Positions 28,402 to 36,771 are shown, numbered from the stretch's first letter. The stretch: 40,072 bases of DNA from Bradyrhizobium sp. CSA112 (GCF_029051645.1 NZ_JAACFS010000051.1:1-40072), one strand, 5' to 3'. Numbers and translations are program-made. The notes: generated from the letters alone by a model not told the origin.

Positions 28402-29820
28402 TCAGGCTCCCCGATTTTCTAGAGAAGAACTGGTCATGGTTGAAAGTGTCGAAGAGACCGGCCGCATCGAAGCGCCGGCGAGTTCGCCGAGCAGGCTGTA
28501 GCGCTCAAGGCTGGCGATCGAGACTGGCAGCACCTGACCGATGATGTCAGGGGAGGCATACACGTGCGCGGGCTGAAGGTACGCGGTGCGGCCGACGATC
28601 TGGCCGGGGTTGCGGGCCGCGCGTTCGAACAGCACATCGACGGTGTTGCCAATCATGGCCTTGTTGAAGGCCGATTGTTGGCTGTCGATCAACTCCTGGA
28701 GCCGCACCAATCGCTCGTCCATCTCAGCCGCTGACACCGTCTCCTGCATGTCCGCCGCCGGCGTGCCGGGCCGCGGCGAATATTTGAACGAATAGGCCGC
28801 AGCGTATCCGATTTGCATGACAAGTGCGAGGGTCGCGGCGAATTCTCCCTCGGTTTCGCCGGGGAAGCCGACGATAAAATCCGATGAAAAAGCAATATCT
28901 TGGCGGGCGGCGCGAAAACGGTCGATGACGCGGCGGTAATCATCGGCGGTATGCTTGCGGTTCATGGCGGCGAGAATCCGGTCGGACCCGGACTGCACCG
29001 GAAGATGGACGAACGGCATCAACGCCGCGAGATCGCGGTGGGCCGCTACAAGCGAATCCTCGACGTCGCGGGGATGGCTGGTCGAGTAGCGCAGCCGCAC
29101 GATACCGTCGATTTCGGCAAGCCGTTGCAACAGCTTGCCGAGCGGCCAGGTCCGGCCGTCCGGGCCTTCGCCGTGGTAGGCGTTGACGTTCTGGCCGATG
29201 AGCGTGATCTCGCGCACGCCGTTATCGGCCAGCCGCTTTACGTCGTCGACGATTTTGGCGACCGGGCGCGAGACTTCCGCGCCGCGCGTATAGGGCACCA
29301 CGCAGAAGGTGCAGAATTTGTCGCAGCCTTCCTGCACGGTGACGAAAGCGGAGATGCCGCGCGCGCGGATCGCATTCGGCCCAGGGGCGGGGAGGAAGCC
29401 GAACTTGTCCTCGACCGGGAATTCGGTCTCGAGCGCACGGCCCTCGCTTTTCGCGCGCGCCAGCAATTGCGGCAGATGGTGGTAGCTCTGCGGGCCGACC
29501 ACGACGTCAACGGTCGGCGCGCGGCGGATGATCTCCTCGCCCTCGGCCTGCGCAACGCAGCCGGCGACGGCGATGCGCATCTCGCGCCCCTGGCGCGCCG
29601 CCTCGTCCTTGGCAAGGCGCAGCCGCCCGAGTTCGGAGTAAACCTTCTCGGAGGCCTTTTCCCTGATATGGCAGGTGTTGAGGATCACCAGATCCGCTTC
29701 GTCAGCGCTTTCCGTCTCGACAAAGCCCTCAGGAGCCAGCGTGTCCACCATGCGCTGCGCATCGTAGACGTTCATCTGGCAGCCATATGACTTGATATGC
29801 AGCTTGCGCGGCGGCTTCAT
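28402..29820 (-). CDS. miaB: tRNA-2-methylthio-N6-dimethylallyladenosine synthase MiaB
   Basis: Radical-SAM methylthiotransferase that modifies A37 of tRNAs. The 472 residues include the N-terminal MTTase cluster cysteines Cys14 (YGCQMN), Cys50 (NTCHIREKA) and Cys88 (AGCVAQ), then the radical SAM CxxxCxxC at Cys166, Cys170 and Cys173 (GCDKFCTFC). A TRAM domain occupies about 375-440. It opens the miaB-phoH-ybeY-corC-lnt operon, consistent with a tRNA/ribosome/envelope module. The C-terminal 25 residues, Ser/Thr-rich, are less conserved. Confidence 0.97.
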   Translation of the reverse strand: MKPPRKLHIKSYGCQMNVYDAQRMVDTLAPEGFVETESADEADLVILNTCHIREKASEKVYSELGRLRLAKDEAARQGREMRIAVAGCVAQAEGEEIIRRAPTVDVVVGPQSYHHLPQLLARAKSEGRALETEFPVEDKFGFLPAPGPNAIRARGISAFVTVQEGCDKFCTFCVVPYTRGAEVSRPVAKIVDDVKRLADNGVREITLIGQNVNAYHGEGPDGRTWPLGKLLQRLAEIDGIVRLRYSTSHPRDVEDSLVAAHRDLAALMPFVHLPVQSGSDRILAAMNRKHTADDYRRVIDRFRAARQDIAFSSDFIVGFPGETEGEFAATLALVMQIGYAAAYSFKYSPRPGTPAADMQETVSAAEMDERLVRLQELIDSQQSAFNKAMIGNTVDVLFERAARNPGQIVGRTAYLQPAHVYASPDIIGQVLPVSIASLERYSLLGELAGASMRPVSSTLSTMTSSSLENRGA

Positions 29821-29905
29821 GGAACCTTGAATCTGGTGGAAATGGCGCCCTGGCGGCGGCTGGGGCTCAGATATAGCCTAAATGGCCAAAAAGCCAGTGT
29901 TTGGC

Positions 29906-29978
29906 TCATTCCGGGGCGACGCGCAGCATCGAAATGGGGCGGCCTTGCGCCCTGAACTCGCTGCGCGCCCCGGAATGA
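29906..29978. repeat. Intergenic palindromic repeat, family D, copy 2
   Basis: TCATTCCGGGGCG (29906-29918) and CGCCCCGGAATGA (29966-29978) are perfect inverted arms around a GC-rich 47-bp middle. It is a shorter relative of the element at 21302-21397. It lies between the GT39 stop and the miaB start, so transcripts running out of GT39 would fold here. Confidence 0.8.
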
Positions 29979-29986
29979 CGGCAGCC

Positions 29987-31924
29987 TCAGTTCGCCTTAT
30001 TCCAGAGATCGAACAGTTCGGGCGGCGGAACCTCCACCCATTCGCTGCCGAGGTTGATGCGGTAGGGGGTGCTGCTCGAGGGCCCCGACAGGCGCCACAA
30101 TTTTGGATCGACGGCGCGGCCGTTGGCGCGCACCCATCGCGCGATCGGATCGAGCGCTGCCGCCTGCTTTGCCGGTGCCAGGGTAAATCCGCCAAGCATT
30201 ACGAAGCGCAGTTGCCTGTCCGAAACCAGCCGTTCGATGTCGGAAGGCGTCAGGATCGGATCGTCGCCGAGATATCCGCCCATCGCCATGATGGGCATAC
30301 CGGTCGAGATAATGAGGGGAGCGGCGACGTTTGCGTTGGGAACTGCGACGAGAAAGTTTGCAGCCTCGCGGTTGGCGATCAGGTAGCCGGTGAGCTTCTG
30401 GCGGGCGGCTTCCAGCCGCGATGTCCGCAATGCCGCACGCTCGGTATCCGGCGACACGAGCAGCGCGGTCATGTTGGCGACCGGCGTCGCTATGTTCGGG
30501 CGCCTCAGAACGACCCTTGCGGCGGTCAATGCCGGCGAAACGAGCAGCGCGCCGATGGCTGTGACGGCGCTGAGTTTCGCCAATTTGCTCCGCTGCGGAA
30601 ATGTATAAAGGACGGCAGCGCAGATCGCGGCGATCCCGATCGCCGTCAGCCATGTCAGGCTGAGCCAGTCGGATCCGATTCTGTCGGACTGCGCCGCGCA
30701 AAGATAGGCTTGCCACCCGGCCGTAGCCACAATGATCAACGGCAGGTATATCCGCCCCGGCTTGCCCGCCTCCCATCTCGACCAAAGCCCGGCGACGCCG
30801 ATGCCCGAAAATACGGCGAGCGGCGGACCAAGCACGGCCACGTAGTAAGTGTGGATCAATCCACCCGCAAAGCTGAGCACGATCCAGTACATCGCGAGCC
30901 AGCCGGTCCAGACAGCGGCGCTGATGCGGCGTGACGCCGGCGCGCCCGGCCCCCATGCCTCTGACCAGGCGAGCACAAGGCCCGCGAGCGCGAGCGGAAG
31001 CAGCCAGGCGAACTGCGTTGCGGCCCTTAGCCGAAACAGGCGGAGAAGGCCGGTCGGCGAGTCGTCCGTCAGAACGGACTGTTGCCGAACTTCCGCGCTT
31101 GCCGGCGCCGTCTCGCCCGAGACAGTGGCTTGGGAGTTTGCCGGACTGCCTGTGGGCGCGGACATCGCCAGGAAGCGGGCCGCTCCGTTATGCACCAAGG
31201 CAAGCTCCAGCATGGAATTGTGCCTGGTGCTGCCCGCATAGGGCCGATCCTTGGCCGGCGTGAGATCGAAGAAGATCGCCCATGACAGCGAGACGGCAAC
31301 GAGGACGACGCCCGCAATGGCTTGCCGCCCAAGATGCCAGGTGACGGGGGCGGCCGGCCGGGCGAGGCTGAACGTCAAGGCCAGTACCGGAGCCAGCACC
31401 AGCGCGGCTCCCATTTTGACGTTGAAGCCTATGCCGATCGCGGCCATCGCGGCGCAGAGCAGCGCGAGCCGGCCGGTTTCGGCTGCGCGCATCCCCAGCC
31501 ATGCGCCGGCCAACAGCACCAGGATGAGACAGCTATCGGTATTGTTGGAGCGGTCGACGGCGACATTGACCGGGCTGAGCGCGAGCGACAGTGCTGCCAG
31601 AGCGCCAGCCGTCCGGCCCCAATATTTCTGCACCAGAACGTAGATGATCAGGACTGCGGCCAATCCCGCTATCACTTGCGCGAGCAGGATCGGAAGCGCG
31701 CCAAAGCCGAACAGCTTGGCGCTGGCGGCCTGCAGCCAGATCGCCACGGGCGGCTTGTCGATGGAGACAAAGCCGGCAGGGTCGAACGAGTTGAAGACGA
31801 AATTGTGCCAGCTATCCAGCATGCTGCGCACGCCTGCGGCGTAGTACTGTCTTCCAAAATCGTTCTGCGAAAGCTGCCAGGTGCGCGCAAGCGCGGCCAG
31901 CGCTACGATGAGCGAGAGCGGCAA
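29987..31924 (-). CDS. GT39-family integral membrane glycosyltransferase
   Basis: A polyisoprenyl-phosphate-sugar-dependent transferase related to ArnT/PMT and the YkcB group. The TTG at 31924 gives 645 residues with 10-12 hydrophobic segments (about 1-490) followed by a soluble C-terminal domain with TGMPIMAMGGYLGDDPILTPSDIERLV and FVMLGG. The first loop has FGRQYYAAGVRSM, then FVSIDKPPVAIWLQ, with the acidic residues expected of the family. The reading frame stays open upstream to a stop near 31985, and a strong ribosome-binding site (GAGGGGAG, 31977-31970) precedes ATC-CTG rather than ATG/GTG, so the true N-terminus is uncertain. The sugar and acceptor are unknown. Confidence 0.85.
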   Translation of the reverse strand: MPLSLIVALAALARTWQLSQNDFGRQYYAAGVRSMLDSWHNFVFNSFDPAGFVSIDKPPVAIWLQAASAKLFGFGALPILLAQVIAGLAAVLIIYVLVQKYWGRTAGALAALSLALSPVNVAVDRSNNTDSCLILVLLAGAWLGMRAAETGRLALLCAAMAAIGIGFNVKMGAALVLAPVLALTFSLARPAAPVTWHLGRQAIAGVVLVAVSLSWAIFFDLTPAKDRPYAGSTRHNSMLELALVHNGAARFLAMSAPTGSPANSQATVSGETAPASAEVRQQSVLTDDSPTGLLRLFRLRAATQFAWLLPLALAGLVLAWSEAWGPGAPASRRISAAVWTGWLAMYWIVLSFAGGLIHTYYVAVLGPPLAVFSGIGVAGLWSRWEAGKPGRIYLPLIIVATAGWQAYLCAAQSDRIGSDWLSLTWLTAIGIAAICAAVLYTFPQRSKLAKLSAVTAIGALLVSPALTAARVVLRRPNIATPVANMTALLVSPDTERAALRTSRLEAARQKLTGYLIANREAANFLVAVPNANVAAPLIISTGMPIMAMGGYLGDDPILTPSDIERLVSDRQLRFVMLGGFTLAPAKQAAALDPIARWVRANGRAVDPKLWRLSGPSSSTPYRINLGSEWVEVPPPELFDLWNKAN

Positions 31925-32038
31925 GACCGTCTTCAGTATCTGGCTGTCGGGTAGTTTCAGGATGCGCCGCTCCCCTCGCGCAGGTCACCTGAAAATATCA
32001 CCCGCGGGTCCCGCGCCCAGTTAACTCGCGGCAAGGTA
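31925..32038. other. Upstream region of the GT39 gene
   Basis: First part of a stretch of about 460 bp between the GT39 gene and the small secreted-protein gene. It holds the extended GT39 reading frame (back to about 31984) and its ribosome-binding site. I see no other gene or convincing promoter. Confidence 0.4.
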
Positions 32039-32193
32039 CCCGCGTGCCCCGGACGCGGAGCGCGGCACCGCAGAGCCGGGACCCAGCGCAGGGTGTGGAA
32101 CCCGGATCAGCAGCGCACCACGCCGCAAGCCATAGCGCGTCGAGACGCGCGTGAACGCGCTGTTGGCGCCGCGCAGCATCCGGGGAACGCGGG
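32039..32193. repeat. Intergenic palindromic repeat, family I
   Basis: CCCGCGTGCCCCGGACGC (32039-32056) and GCATCCGGGGAACGCGGG (32176-32193) are inverted arms with two mismatches. The interior is GC-rich with further short stems. It resembles a repeat I recall as common in Bradyrhizobium and carries no coding signal. Confidence 0.75.
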
Positions 32194-32209
32194 CCGGTAG
32201 CGGTACTTC

Positions 32210-32356
32210 TTAGCCGGCCTTTCGACCGACGCGCGCAATGAGATCGGGCAGCCGGCGCATATCGTCAAAGATCACGGCCGCCCCGGCGTGATGCAATTGC
32301 CTGCCATATCTTCCCCGGCAATGGCTGCCGCCGTGAAAGCCGATAATCCAGGACAT
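32210..32356 (-). pseudogene. Fragment of a HAD phosphatase gene
   Basis: The minus strand encodes 48 residues ending at a TAA (GFHGGSHCRGRYG, FDDMRRLPDLIARVG, RKAG). They align without gaps to the C-terminus of the intact HAD gene about 0.8 kb away (GFHGGSHCRPGYGDRL, FDDMRQLPGLIRKIG). Only the last domain segment is present; the catalytic DxDGxxxDSE region is missing. The divergence suggests an old duplication. It could also be a very short translated ORF from the ATG at 32356, but it has no ribosome-binding site. Confidence 0.8.
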
Positions 32357-32386
32357 TGCCAGTTTTGTGCACCCGGCAATTGACGC

Positions 32387-32785
32387 TCACTTGATTCCCA
32401 GGACGTCCTTGAGTTCTGCGGCTTTCTTCATGCACCCTTGTTCGTCACCAGCTTCAGACATCTTGCGGGCGTCGGCCATCAGTTGGTTGGCATGTTCGGC
32501 TCTCTGGGTGCTGCTCTTGCTAATGACTTGCTCCTGATGCGGTGAAGTGGGCTGCACGGCCGCTGCCGTTGATCCCGTGGTTTCGGGCTCAGCGCTTTTT
32601 TGCTTACCGGCCAGAACCTCCTCTTGGTGCTTGGTCCCCGGCATTCCCGATTCGCTCGGGCTCGCGCCCGTTCCCGCGGAAACGATGTTGGGTTCGAGCG
32701 CCTTCAGTTCGTGGTTACAATCAGCAAACGCTGGCGACGCAAGGATAAGGGCGAATGCTGTTGCGGTCACTACGTGTGTAGACAT
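32387..32785 (-). CDS. Small secreted protein, function unknown
   Basis: A 132-residue protein starting at an ATG preceded by AGGAGG 5 nt upstream, an excellent ribosome-binding site. The N-terminus MSTHVVTATAFALILASPAFA is a classic Sec signal peptide, cleaved before DCNHEL. The mature part has two cysteines (23 and 118) that could form a disulfide. A Ser/Thr/Pro-rich middle contains two similar units 30 residues apart (KHQEEVLAGKQKS and PHQEQVISKSSTQ), and the C-terminal helix ends EQGCMKKAAELKDVLG. I recognise no domain. It is flanked by the HAD pseudogene and HAD gene. Confidence 0.8.
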   Translation of the reverse strand: MSTHVVTATAFALILASPAFADCNHELKALEPNIVSAGTGASPSESGMPGTKHQEEVLAGKQKSAEPETTGSTAAAVQPTSPHQEQVISKSSTQRAEHANQLMADARKMSEAGDEQGCMKKAAELKDVLGIK

Positions 32786-32990
32786 CTGAACCTCCTGCTT
32801 GAGGTTGTTTCTCGCTCGAAATCAGAGACACAGGAAAACGTCCACCGATATTCAGTGGTTCCTTCCAATCTGGCGACGATCTGATCTGCAACCCTCTCCA
32901 TCCAACGGGTGCGGCTAATCTCCTCAGCGGACATACCGAAAGTGTCGGTGAAGATTTGCTTTATGAAGCACAGCGGACATTGACCGATCC

Positions 32991-33683
32991 TCAGTACCCA
33001 GTCTGGTTCGGCGCCGCCTCAACCCCAATCTTCCTAATGAGCCCGGGCAATTGCCGCATATCGTCGAAAACAGCGACCGCTCCGGCATCGCGCAGCCTGT
33101 CCCCATAGCCGGGGCGGCAATGGCTGCCGCCGTGAAAGCCGAACACGGTCATTCCGGCGGCGCGGCCGCCGGCGATGCCGGGAACGCTGTCCTCGATCAC
33201 GACACAGCGTTCCGGAGTGACGTGCATCTGCTCAGCAGCAAACAGAAACAGATCGGGGGCGGGTTTGCCGTTCGTGACCTGCGCGGCCGAGAAAATATTC
33301 GGCGCAAAGCGATCGTAGAGCCGGCTGCGGCCGAGGGTGACGTGCATGCGTTGATGCGATCCGCTCGAGGCGACGCAGATAGCCTGGCTGATCTCATCCA
33401 GCGCGGCGTGAATGTGCGGCACGGCTTCCAGATCAGCTTCGAACGACCGGAACAGTTCGTCCTGCAATTGCACGTGAAAATCGTCGGGCAGGGCGCGGCC
33501 GAGTTCAGCCTCCACTTCCATATTCGCCTGGCGCGTCGAGCGGCCGAGGAAGCGATGAAAGACCTGTTCGGAGGTGATCGGATAGCCATGGCGGCTGAGA
33601 ATTTCGGCATGCGCGCGGCAGGAAATAACTTCGCTGTCGACCAGCACGCCGTCGCAGTCGAAAATGATGAGATCGAAATTCAC
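32991..33683 (-). CDS. HAD-superfamily hydrolase, subfamily IA (CbbY/beta-PGM-like)
   Basis: A cytoplasmic phosphatase or phosphomutase of 230 residues. The GTG at 33683 (MNFDLIIFDCDGVLVDSE) is the start; the frame runs open upstream through fur, but that part is an overlap artefact. Motif I is DCDGVLVDSE (Asp9/Asp11), motif II is ASSGS, motif III lysine is in NGKPAPDLFLFAA, and motif IV is VIEDSVPG. A four-helix cap lies at about 20-85. The ribosome-binding site is weak. It follows fur by 20 bp. The substrate is unknown, and a truncated paralogue lies downstream. Confidence 0.93.
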   Translation of the reverse strand: MNFDLIIFDCDGVLVDSEVISCRAHAEILSRHGYPITSEQVFHRFLGRSTRQANMEVEAELGRALPDDFHVQLQDELFRSFEADLEAVPHIHAALDEISQAICVASSGSHQRMHVTLGRSRLYDRFAPNIFSAAQVTNGKPAPDLFLFAAEQMHVTPERCVVIEDSVPGIAGGRAAGMTVFGFHGGSHCRPGYGDRLRDAGAVAVFDDMRQLPGLIRKIGVEAAPNQTGY

Positions 33684-33703
33684 GAAAAGTGGTTCACGAA
33701 AAA

Positions 33704-34153
33704 CTAGGTTTTGTCTTCGTCGAGCGGCACGCAATACAGTTCCAGCCGGTGATCGACCAGTTTGTAGCCGAGCTTGCGGGCAATCTCGGCCTGCAACTTC
33801 TCGATCTCCTCGGAGGTGAACTCGATCACCTTGCCGTCGCGCAGGTTGATCAGGTGGTCGTGGTGGCTGTCGGGCATCTGCTCGTAGCGCGCCCGCCCCT
33901 CTCGGAAATCGTGCCGCTCGATGATCCCGGCGTCCTCGAACAGCTTGACGGTGCGGTACACCGTCGAGATCGAGATCTTGTCGTCGACCGCGACACAGCG
34001 CCGGTAAAGCTCCTCGACGTCGGGATGGTCGACCGAATCGGCCAGCACGCGCGCGATCACCCGGCGCTGTTCGGTCATGCGCATGCCGGTGGCGGCGCAG
34101 CGGGCCTCGATGCCGGTATTCTTGTGCGCTGACGGGGATTTCAGTACGGGCAT
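33704..34153 (-). CDS. fur: Fur-family metal regulator (Fur/Mur type)
   Basis: A 149-residue Fur protein, nearly identical from memory to the B. japonicum protein first called Fur and later shown to respond to manganese (Mur). The winged helix includes TEQRRVIARVLADS and SISTVYRTVKLFEDAGII. The metal site region is HHDHLINLRDGKVIEF, His97-98 and His100. The cysteine pair found at this point in E. coli Fur (CxxC) is Asn103 and Asp106, so the structural zinc site is absent. In B. japonicum it acts at the irr promoter. It stands 53 bp downstream of rimI. Confidence 0.95.
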   Translation of the reverse strand: MPVLKSPSAHKNTGIEARCAATGMRMTEQRRVIARVLADSVDHPDVEELYRRCVAVDDKISISTVYRTVKLFEDAGIIERHDFREGRARYEQMPDSHHDHLINLRDGKVIEFTSEEIEKLQAEIARKLGYKLVDHRLELYCVPLDEDKT

Positions 34154-34206
34154 GATCTCTAACGCCTTGGCGAGCAGGTCGGGGGCGTTTTGCCACCCCG
34201 CGCATA

Positions 34207-34692
34207 TTACGACAAGTCGCGCCGCATCAGAAGTGCGTTCAATTGCTCCCCGCCGGGCTGCTGATAATAGCGTTCCCGGCGGCCAACGACCTCAAATCCG
34301 GCCCATTCATACAGACGCCGCGCCGGTTGATTGTTTTCTTCAACCTCGAGGAAGACCTTGCGGACGCCGCGGCCGGCGAGATGGCCGAGATGCGTCAGCA
34401 ACAGGTTGCGTGACAGGCCGCGGCCACGCTCAGTCGCGTCGATGGCGATCGACAACAGCTCCGCCTCGTCGGCAGCCATGCGCGACACCGCAAAGCCGAT
34501 GATCTTGCGCCCTTGTCTGAGGCGGTGAACGAGCGTGTTGCGCTCGGTCAGCATGACCTCGAATTCGCCTTCGCCCCAGCCCCGGTGAAACGATGCGCCA
34601 TGCAGTTGCGCCATACGCGCCGCGTCGCGCGGACCGGCCGATTCGATCACCGCCGTGCCGCCGCCCCACCAATCGGAGAACCACGTCATCAT
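34207..34692 (-). CDS. rimI: Ribosomal protein S18-alanine N-acetyltransferase RimI-like
   Basis: A GNAT enzyme of 161 residues beside tsaB, the normal context of RimI, which acetylates the N-terminus of S18. The acetyl-CoA loop lies in ERGRGLSRNLLLTHL, followed by KVFLEVEENNQPARRLYEWAGFEVVGRRERYY, the signature of the RimI group. The ATG at 34692 overlaps the tsaB stop (ATGATG with TGA), which sets the start; the open frame upstream is antisense or overlap noise. The true substrate could differ from S18. Confidence 0.93.
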   Translation of the reverse strand: MMTWFSDWWGGGTAVIESAGPRDAARMAQLHGASFHRGWGEGEFEVMLTERNTLVHRLRQGRKIIGFAVSRMAADEAELLSIAIDATERGRGLSRNLLLTHLGHLAGRGVRKVFLEVEENNQPARRLYEWAGFEVVGRRERYYQQPGGEQLNALLMRRDLS

Positions 34693-35387
34693 GATGCCGG
34701 CGGCTGCGCGGCGCCTGGCAGCGGATCCTTCGGCGGCTTGGCGTCGGGCGCGCGCAGATAATAGGGGCGGGCGGCTGACGTCTCGGGATTGACCGCGGCG
34801 CCCAGCCACGCCACCCAGGCAATATCGGGCGCGGCTTGCTGATCGACTTTGAAGGGCGGCGGCGCATCGGCCGGCCAGCGGTCGGCGAGAATGTTCGCGG
34901 CATTGCCGACCAGATGCGGCGCGCCGAAACGCGCCGCGTCGAGTGCTTCCACGATCGGCGCTACTTTCGCGTTGATCAATGAACGGCCGTCGCCGCCCAG
35001 CACCTGGAAGTAGACATGATCATGCCGCGCATCAACGGCTGACATCACCGGATGTTCGCTGTTGGCGCTGACGATGGGAGCAGCAAAGGCGGTCAGCGTC
35101 GTCACGCCGACGACCGGCTTGCCGGCGGCGAGCGCAATGCCGCGGGCGGCGGAAAGTCCGACGCGCAATCCGGTAAAGCTGCCGGGACCGGTCGTCGCGG
35201 CGATGCGGTCGAGCGCGGCAAAGGCAATGCCGGACGCTTTCATGACGCGCGCGATAAGCGGCATCAAGGCTTCGGCATGACCGCGCTTCATCGGCTGCGA
35301 TTCCAGCGCAATGGCCCCGCCCGCGCTGGTGTCGAGCACGGCCGCGGCGCAGGCATCGAGCGCGGTATCGATGGAAAGGATCAGCAT
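34689..35387 (-). CDS. tsaB: tRNA threonylcarbamoyladenosine biosynthesis protein TsaB
   Basis: An inactive-kinase-like partner of TsaD needed for the t6A37 modification of ANN-decoding tRNAs. The ASKHA fold starts MLILSIDTALDACAAAVLD, and the family motif GPGSFTGLRVGLSAARGIA is intact. The 232 residues are normal, and the Pro-rich tail is not conserved. The region upstream of the ATG has no Shine-Dalgarno (CTCCCC is on the wrong strand), so translation may be weak. The tsaB-rimI overlap matches many proteobacteria. Confidence 0.95.
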   Translation of the reverse strand: MLILSIDTALDACAAAVLDTSAGGAIALESQPMKRGHAEALMPLIARVMKASGIAFAALDRIAATTGPGSFTGLRVGLSAARGIALAAGKPVVGVTTLTAFAAPIVSANSEHPVMSAVDARHDHVYFQVLGGDGRSLINAKVAPIVEALDAARFGAPHLVGNAANILADRWPADAPPPFKVDQQAAPDIAWVAWLGAAVNPETSAARPYYLRAPDAKPPKDPLPGAAQPPAS

Positions 35388-35476
35388 GAGGGGAGGTATA
35401 GCAGACGCGCAATCGTCACGTCATGTCAGGAGTCGCTGTGGGCGCGCTTGCGCTTTGCCCACCGCACGCCTGCTAG

Positions 35477-35578
35477 ACCTCATCCTGAGGAGGCGCGTAA
35501 GCGCCGTCTCGAAGGATGAATGGCACCGGTGGGGCCTCATGGTTCGAGACGGCGCTTTCGCGCCTCCTCACCATGAGG
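35477..35578. repeat. Intergenic palindromic repeat, family E, copy 1
   Basis: CCTCATCCTGAGGAGGCG ... GCCGTCTCGAAGGATGA, then CCTCATGGTTCGAGACGGCG ... CGCCTCCTCACCATGAGG, form two nested hairpins. It lies in the nfuA-tsaB gap, 12 bp from the nfuA stop. A full copy lies at 38218-38355, and a third is truncated by an insertion sequence near 39937. Confidence 0.88.
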
Positions 35579-35590
35579 ATCGCCAGCCGA

Positions 35591-36160
35591 TCACACCGGC
35601 CGGACTTCGACCACGTCGGGCACGAAATGCCTCAGGAGGTTCTGGATGCCGTGCTGCAGCGTCGCCGTCGAGGACGGGCAGCCGGAGCACGCGCCCTTCA
35701 TGTTGAGATAGACGACACCGTCCTTGAAGCCGCGGAAGGTGATGTCGCCGCCGTCATTGGCCACGGCGGGGCGCACCCGCGTCTCGATCAAATCCTTGAT
35801 GGTCGCCACCGTATCGGCGTCGGTCTCGTTGAAGAATTCGCCTTCCTCGTCTGCCGCCTCGTCATTGCCCGCAGTGCCGTCGGCGAGCAGCGGCTCGCCG
35901 GACATATAGTGCTCCATGATGGCGCCGAGGATGGCGGGCTTAAGGTGCTGCCAGTCGCCATCCGTCTTGGTCACGGTGACGAAATCGTAGCCGTAGAACA
36001 CGCCGGATACGCCTGATACGTCAAACAGCCGTTCGGCAAGCGGCGAGCGGGCGGCGGCTTCGCGGCTCGAAAATTCCATCGTGCCGGTGTCGAGCACGGT
36101 GCGGCCCGGAATGAATTTCAGCGTGGCGGGATTGGGCGTAGCTTCAGTCTGAATGAACAT
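35591..36160 (-). CDS. NifU-like Fe-S cluster scaffold (Nfu type)
   Basis: A 189-residue iron-sulfur carrier of the NfuA/Nfu class. The N-terminal Nfu_N domain (1-88, MFIQTEATPNPATLKFIPG) is linked by an acidic spacer (95-112) to the C-terminal NifU domain (about 113-185), which holds the CxxC cluster motif at Cys158 and Cys161 (KGACSGCPSS). GGAG lies 8 nt before the ATG at 36160, which excludes the open frame further upstream. It probably delivers clusters to apo-enzymes such as MiaB and lipoyl synthase. It follows uspA. Confidence 0.95.
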   Translation of the reverse strand: MFIQTEATPNPATLKFIPGRTVLDTGTMEFSSREAAARSPLAERLFDVSGVSGVFYGYDFVTVTKTDGDWQHLKPAILGAIMEHYMSGEPLLADGTAGNDEAADEEGEFFNETDADTVATIKDLIETRVRPAVANDGGDITFRGFKDGVVYLNMKGACSGCPSSTATLQHGIQNLLRHFVPDVVEVRPV

Positions 36161-36276
36161 TGGTTTTCTCCGGCGTCGCCGGTTCAAGGCCGGCGCGTGG
36201 GGTCTGATGTAGCAGATGGCGACGGGGCGCGCACGATCAAGAGGCGCAGACCGCAATTCTGCAGGTAAATCAAGCC

Positions 36277-36771
36277 TTAGGACAGCCCGTCGATCTCGGC
36301 ATCGGTTAGATCGCCGGACACGATGACGACCGGAATCGGGAACGAGCCGGCGACCTGGGCCATCATGCTGATCAGGGGCCCGGGGCCCTCGGGGCCGGGA
36401 TTGGCCGCCAGCACCAGCATCGAAATATCGACGTCCTTGTCGATGACGTCGAGGATCTGGGTGGTCGGGTCGCCTTCGCGAATCACACGCTCCGGCGTGA
36501 TCGCGGCAATGCCGTTGGCGCGGCCGGAGGCGCGGTCGAGCGCCTCGTTGGCGGCGTCCTCGGCCTCGGCGCGCATCAGGTCGGCGACACCAAGCCATTG
36601 CTGGTTCTGATCCTCGATCGCGATGATGCGCAGCATCACCACGCCGCCGCCGACGCGTACCGCCCAGCGGCTGGCGTAATATACCGCTCGGTCCCACTCC
36701 GCAGTGTCGTCAACGATGACAAGGCATTTTGGCTTGTGACCCGTTTCGTAGCTTCGTCGCTGGGTGGTCAT
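36277..36771 (-). CDS. Universal stress protein (UspA family)
   Basis: A 164-residue single-domain Usp protein with the alpha/beta Rossmann-like fold: CLVIVDDTAEWDRAVYYASRWAVRVGGGVVMLRII at the start, and DISMLVLAANPGPEGPG, GSFPIPVVIVSG toward the end. The ATG at 36771 (MTTQRRSYETGHKP) is chosen because the frame upstream runs through a repeat and does not look coding. The G-x2-G-x9-G-S ATP motif is only partly present, so nucleotide binding is uncertain. It is 116 bp upstream of the Nfu gene and may be co-transcribed with it. Confidence 0.92.
   Translation of the reverse strand: MTTQRRSYETGHKPKCLVIVDDTAEWDRAVYYASRWAVRVGGGVVMLRIIAIEDQNQQWLGVADLMRAEAEDAANEALDRASGRANGIAAITPERVIREGDPTTQILDVIDKDVDISMLVLAANPGPEGPGPLISMMAQVAGSFPIPVVIVSGDLTDAEIDGLS

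Noticed and set aside
33684..34205. Long N-terminal extension of the HAD frame across fur
   Set aside because: The extension overlaps the well-conserved fur gene in another frame and lacks HAD features; GTG 33683 gives the standard N-terminus.
36161..36697. Upstream extension of the Nfu frame
   Set aside because: It overlaps uspA in another frame; the ATG at 36160 has a good ribosome-binding site and the conserved MFIQTEATPNP start.
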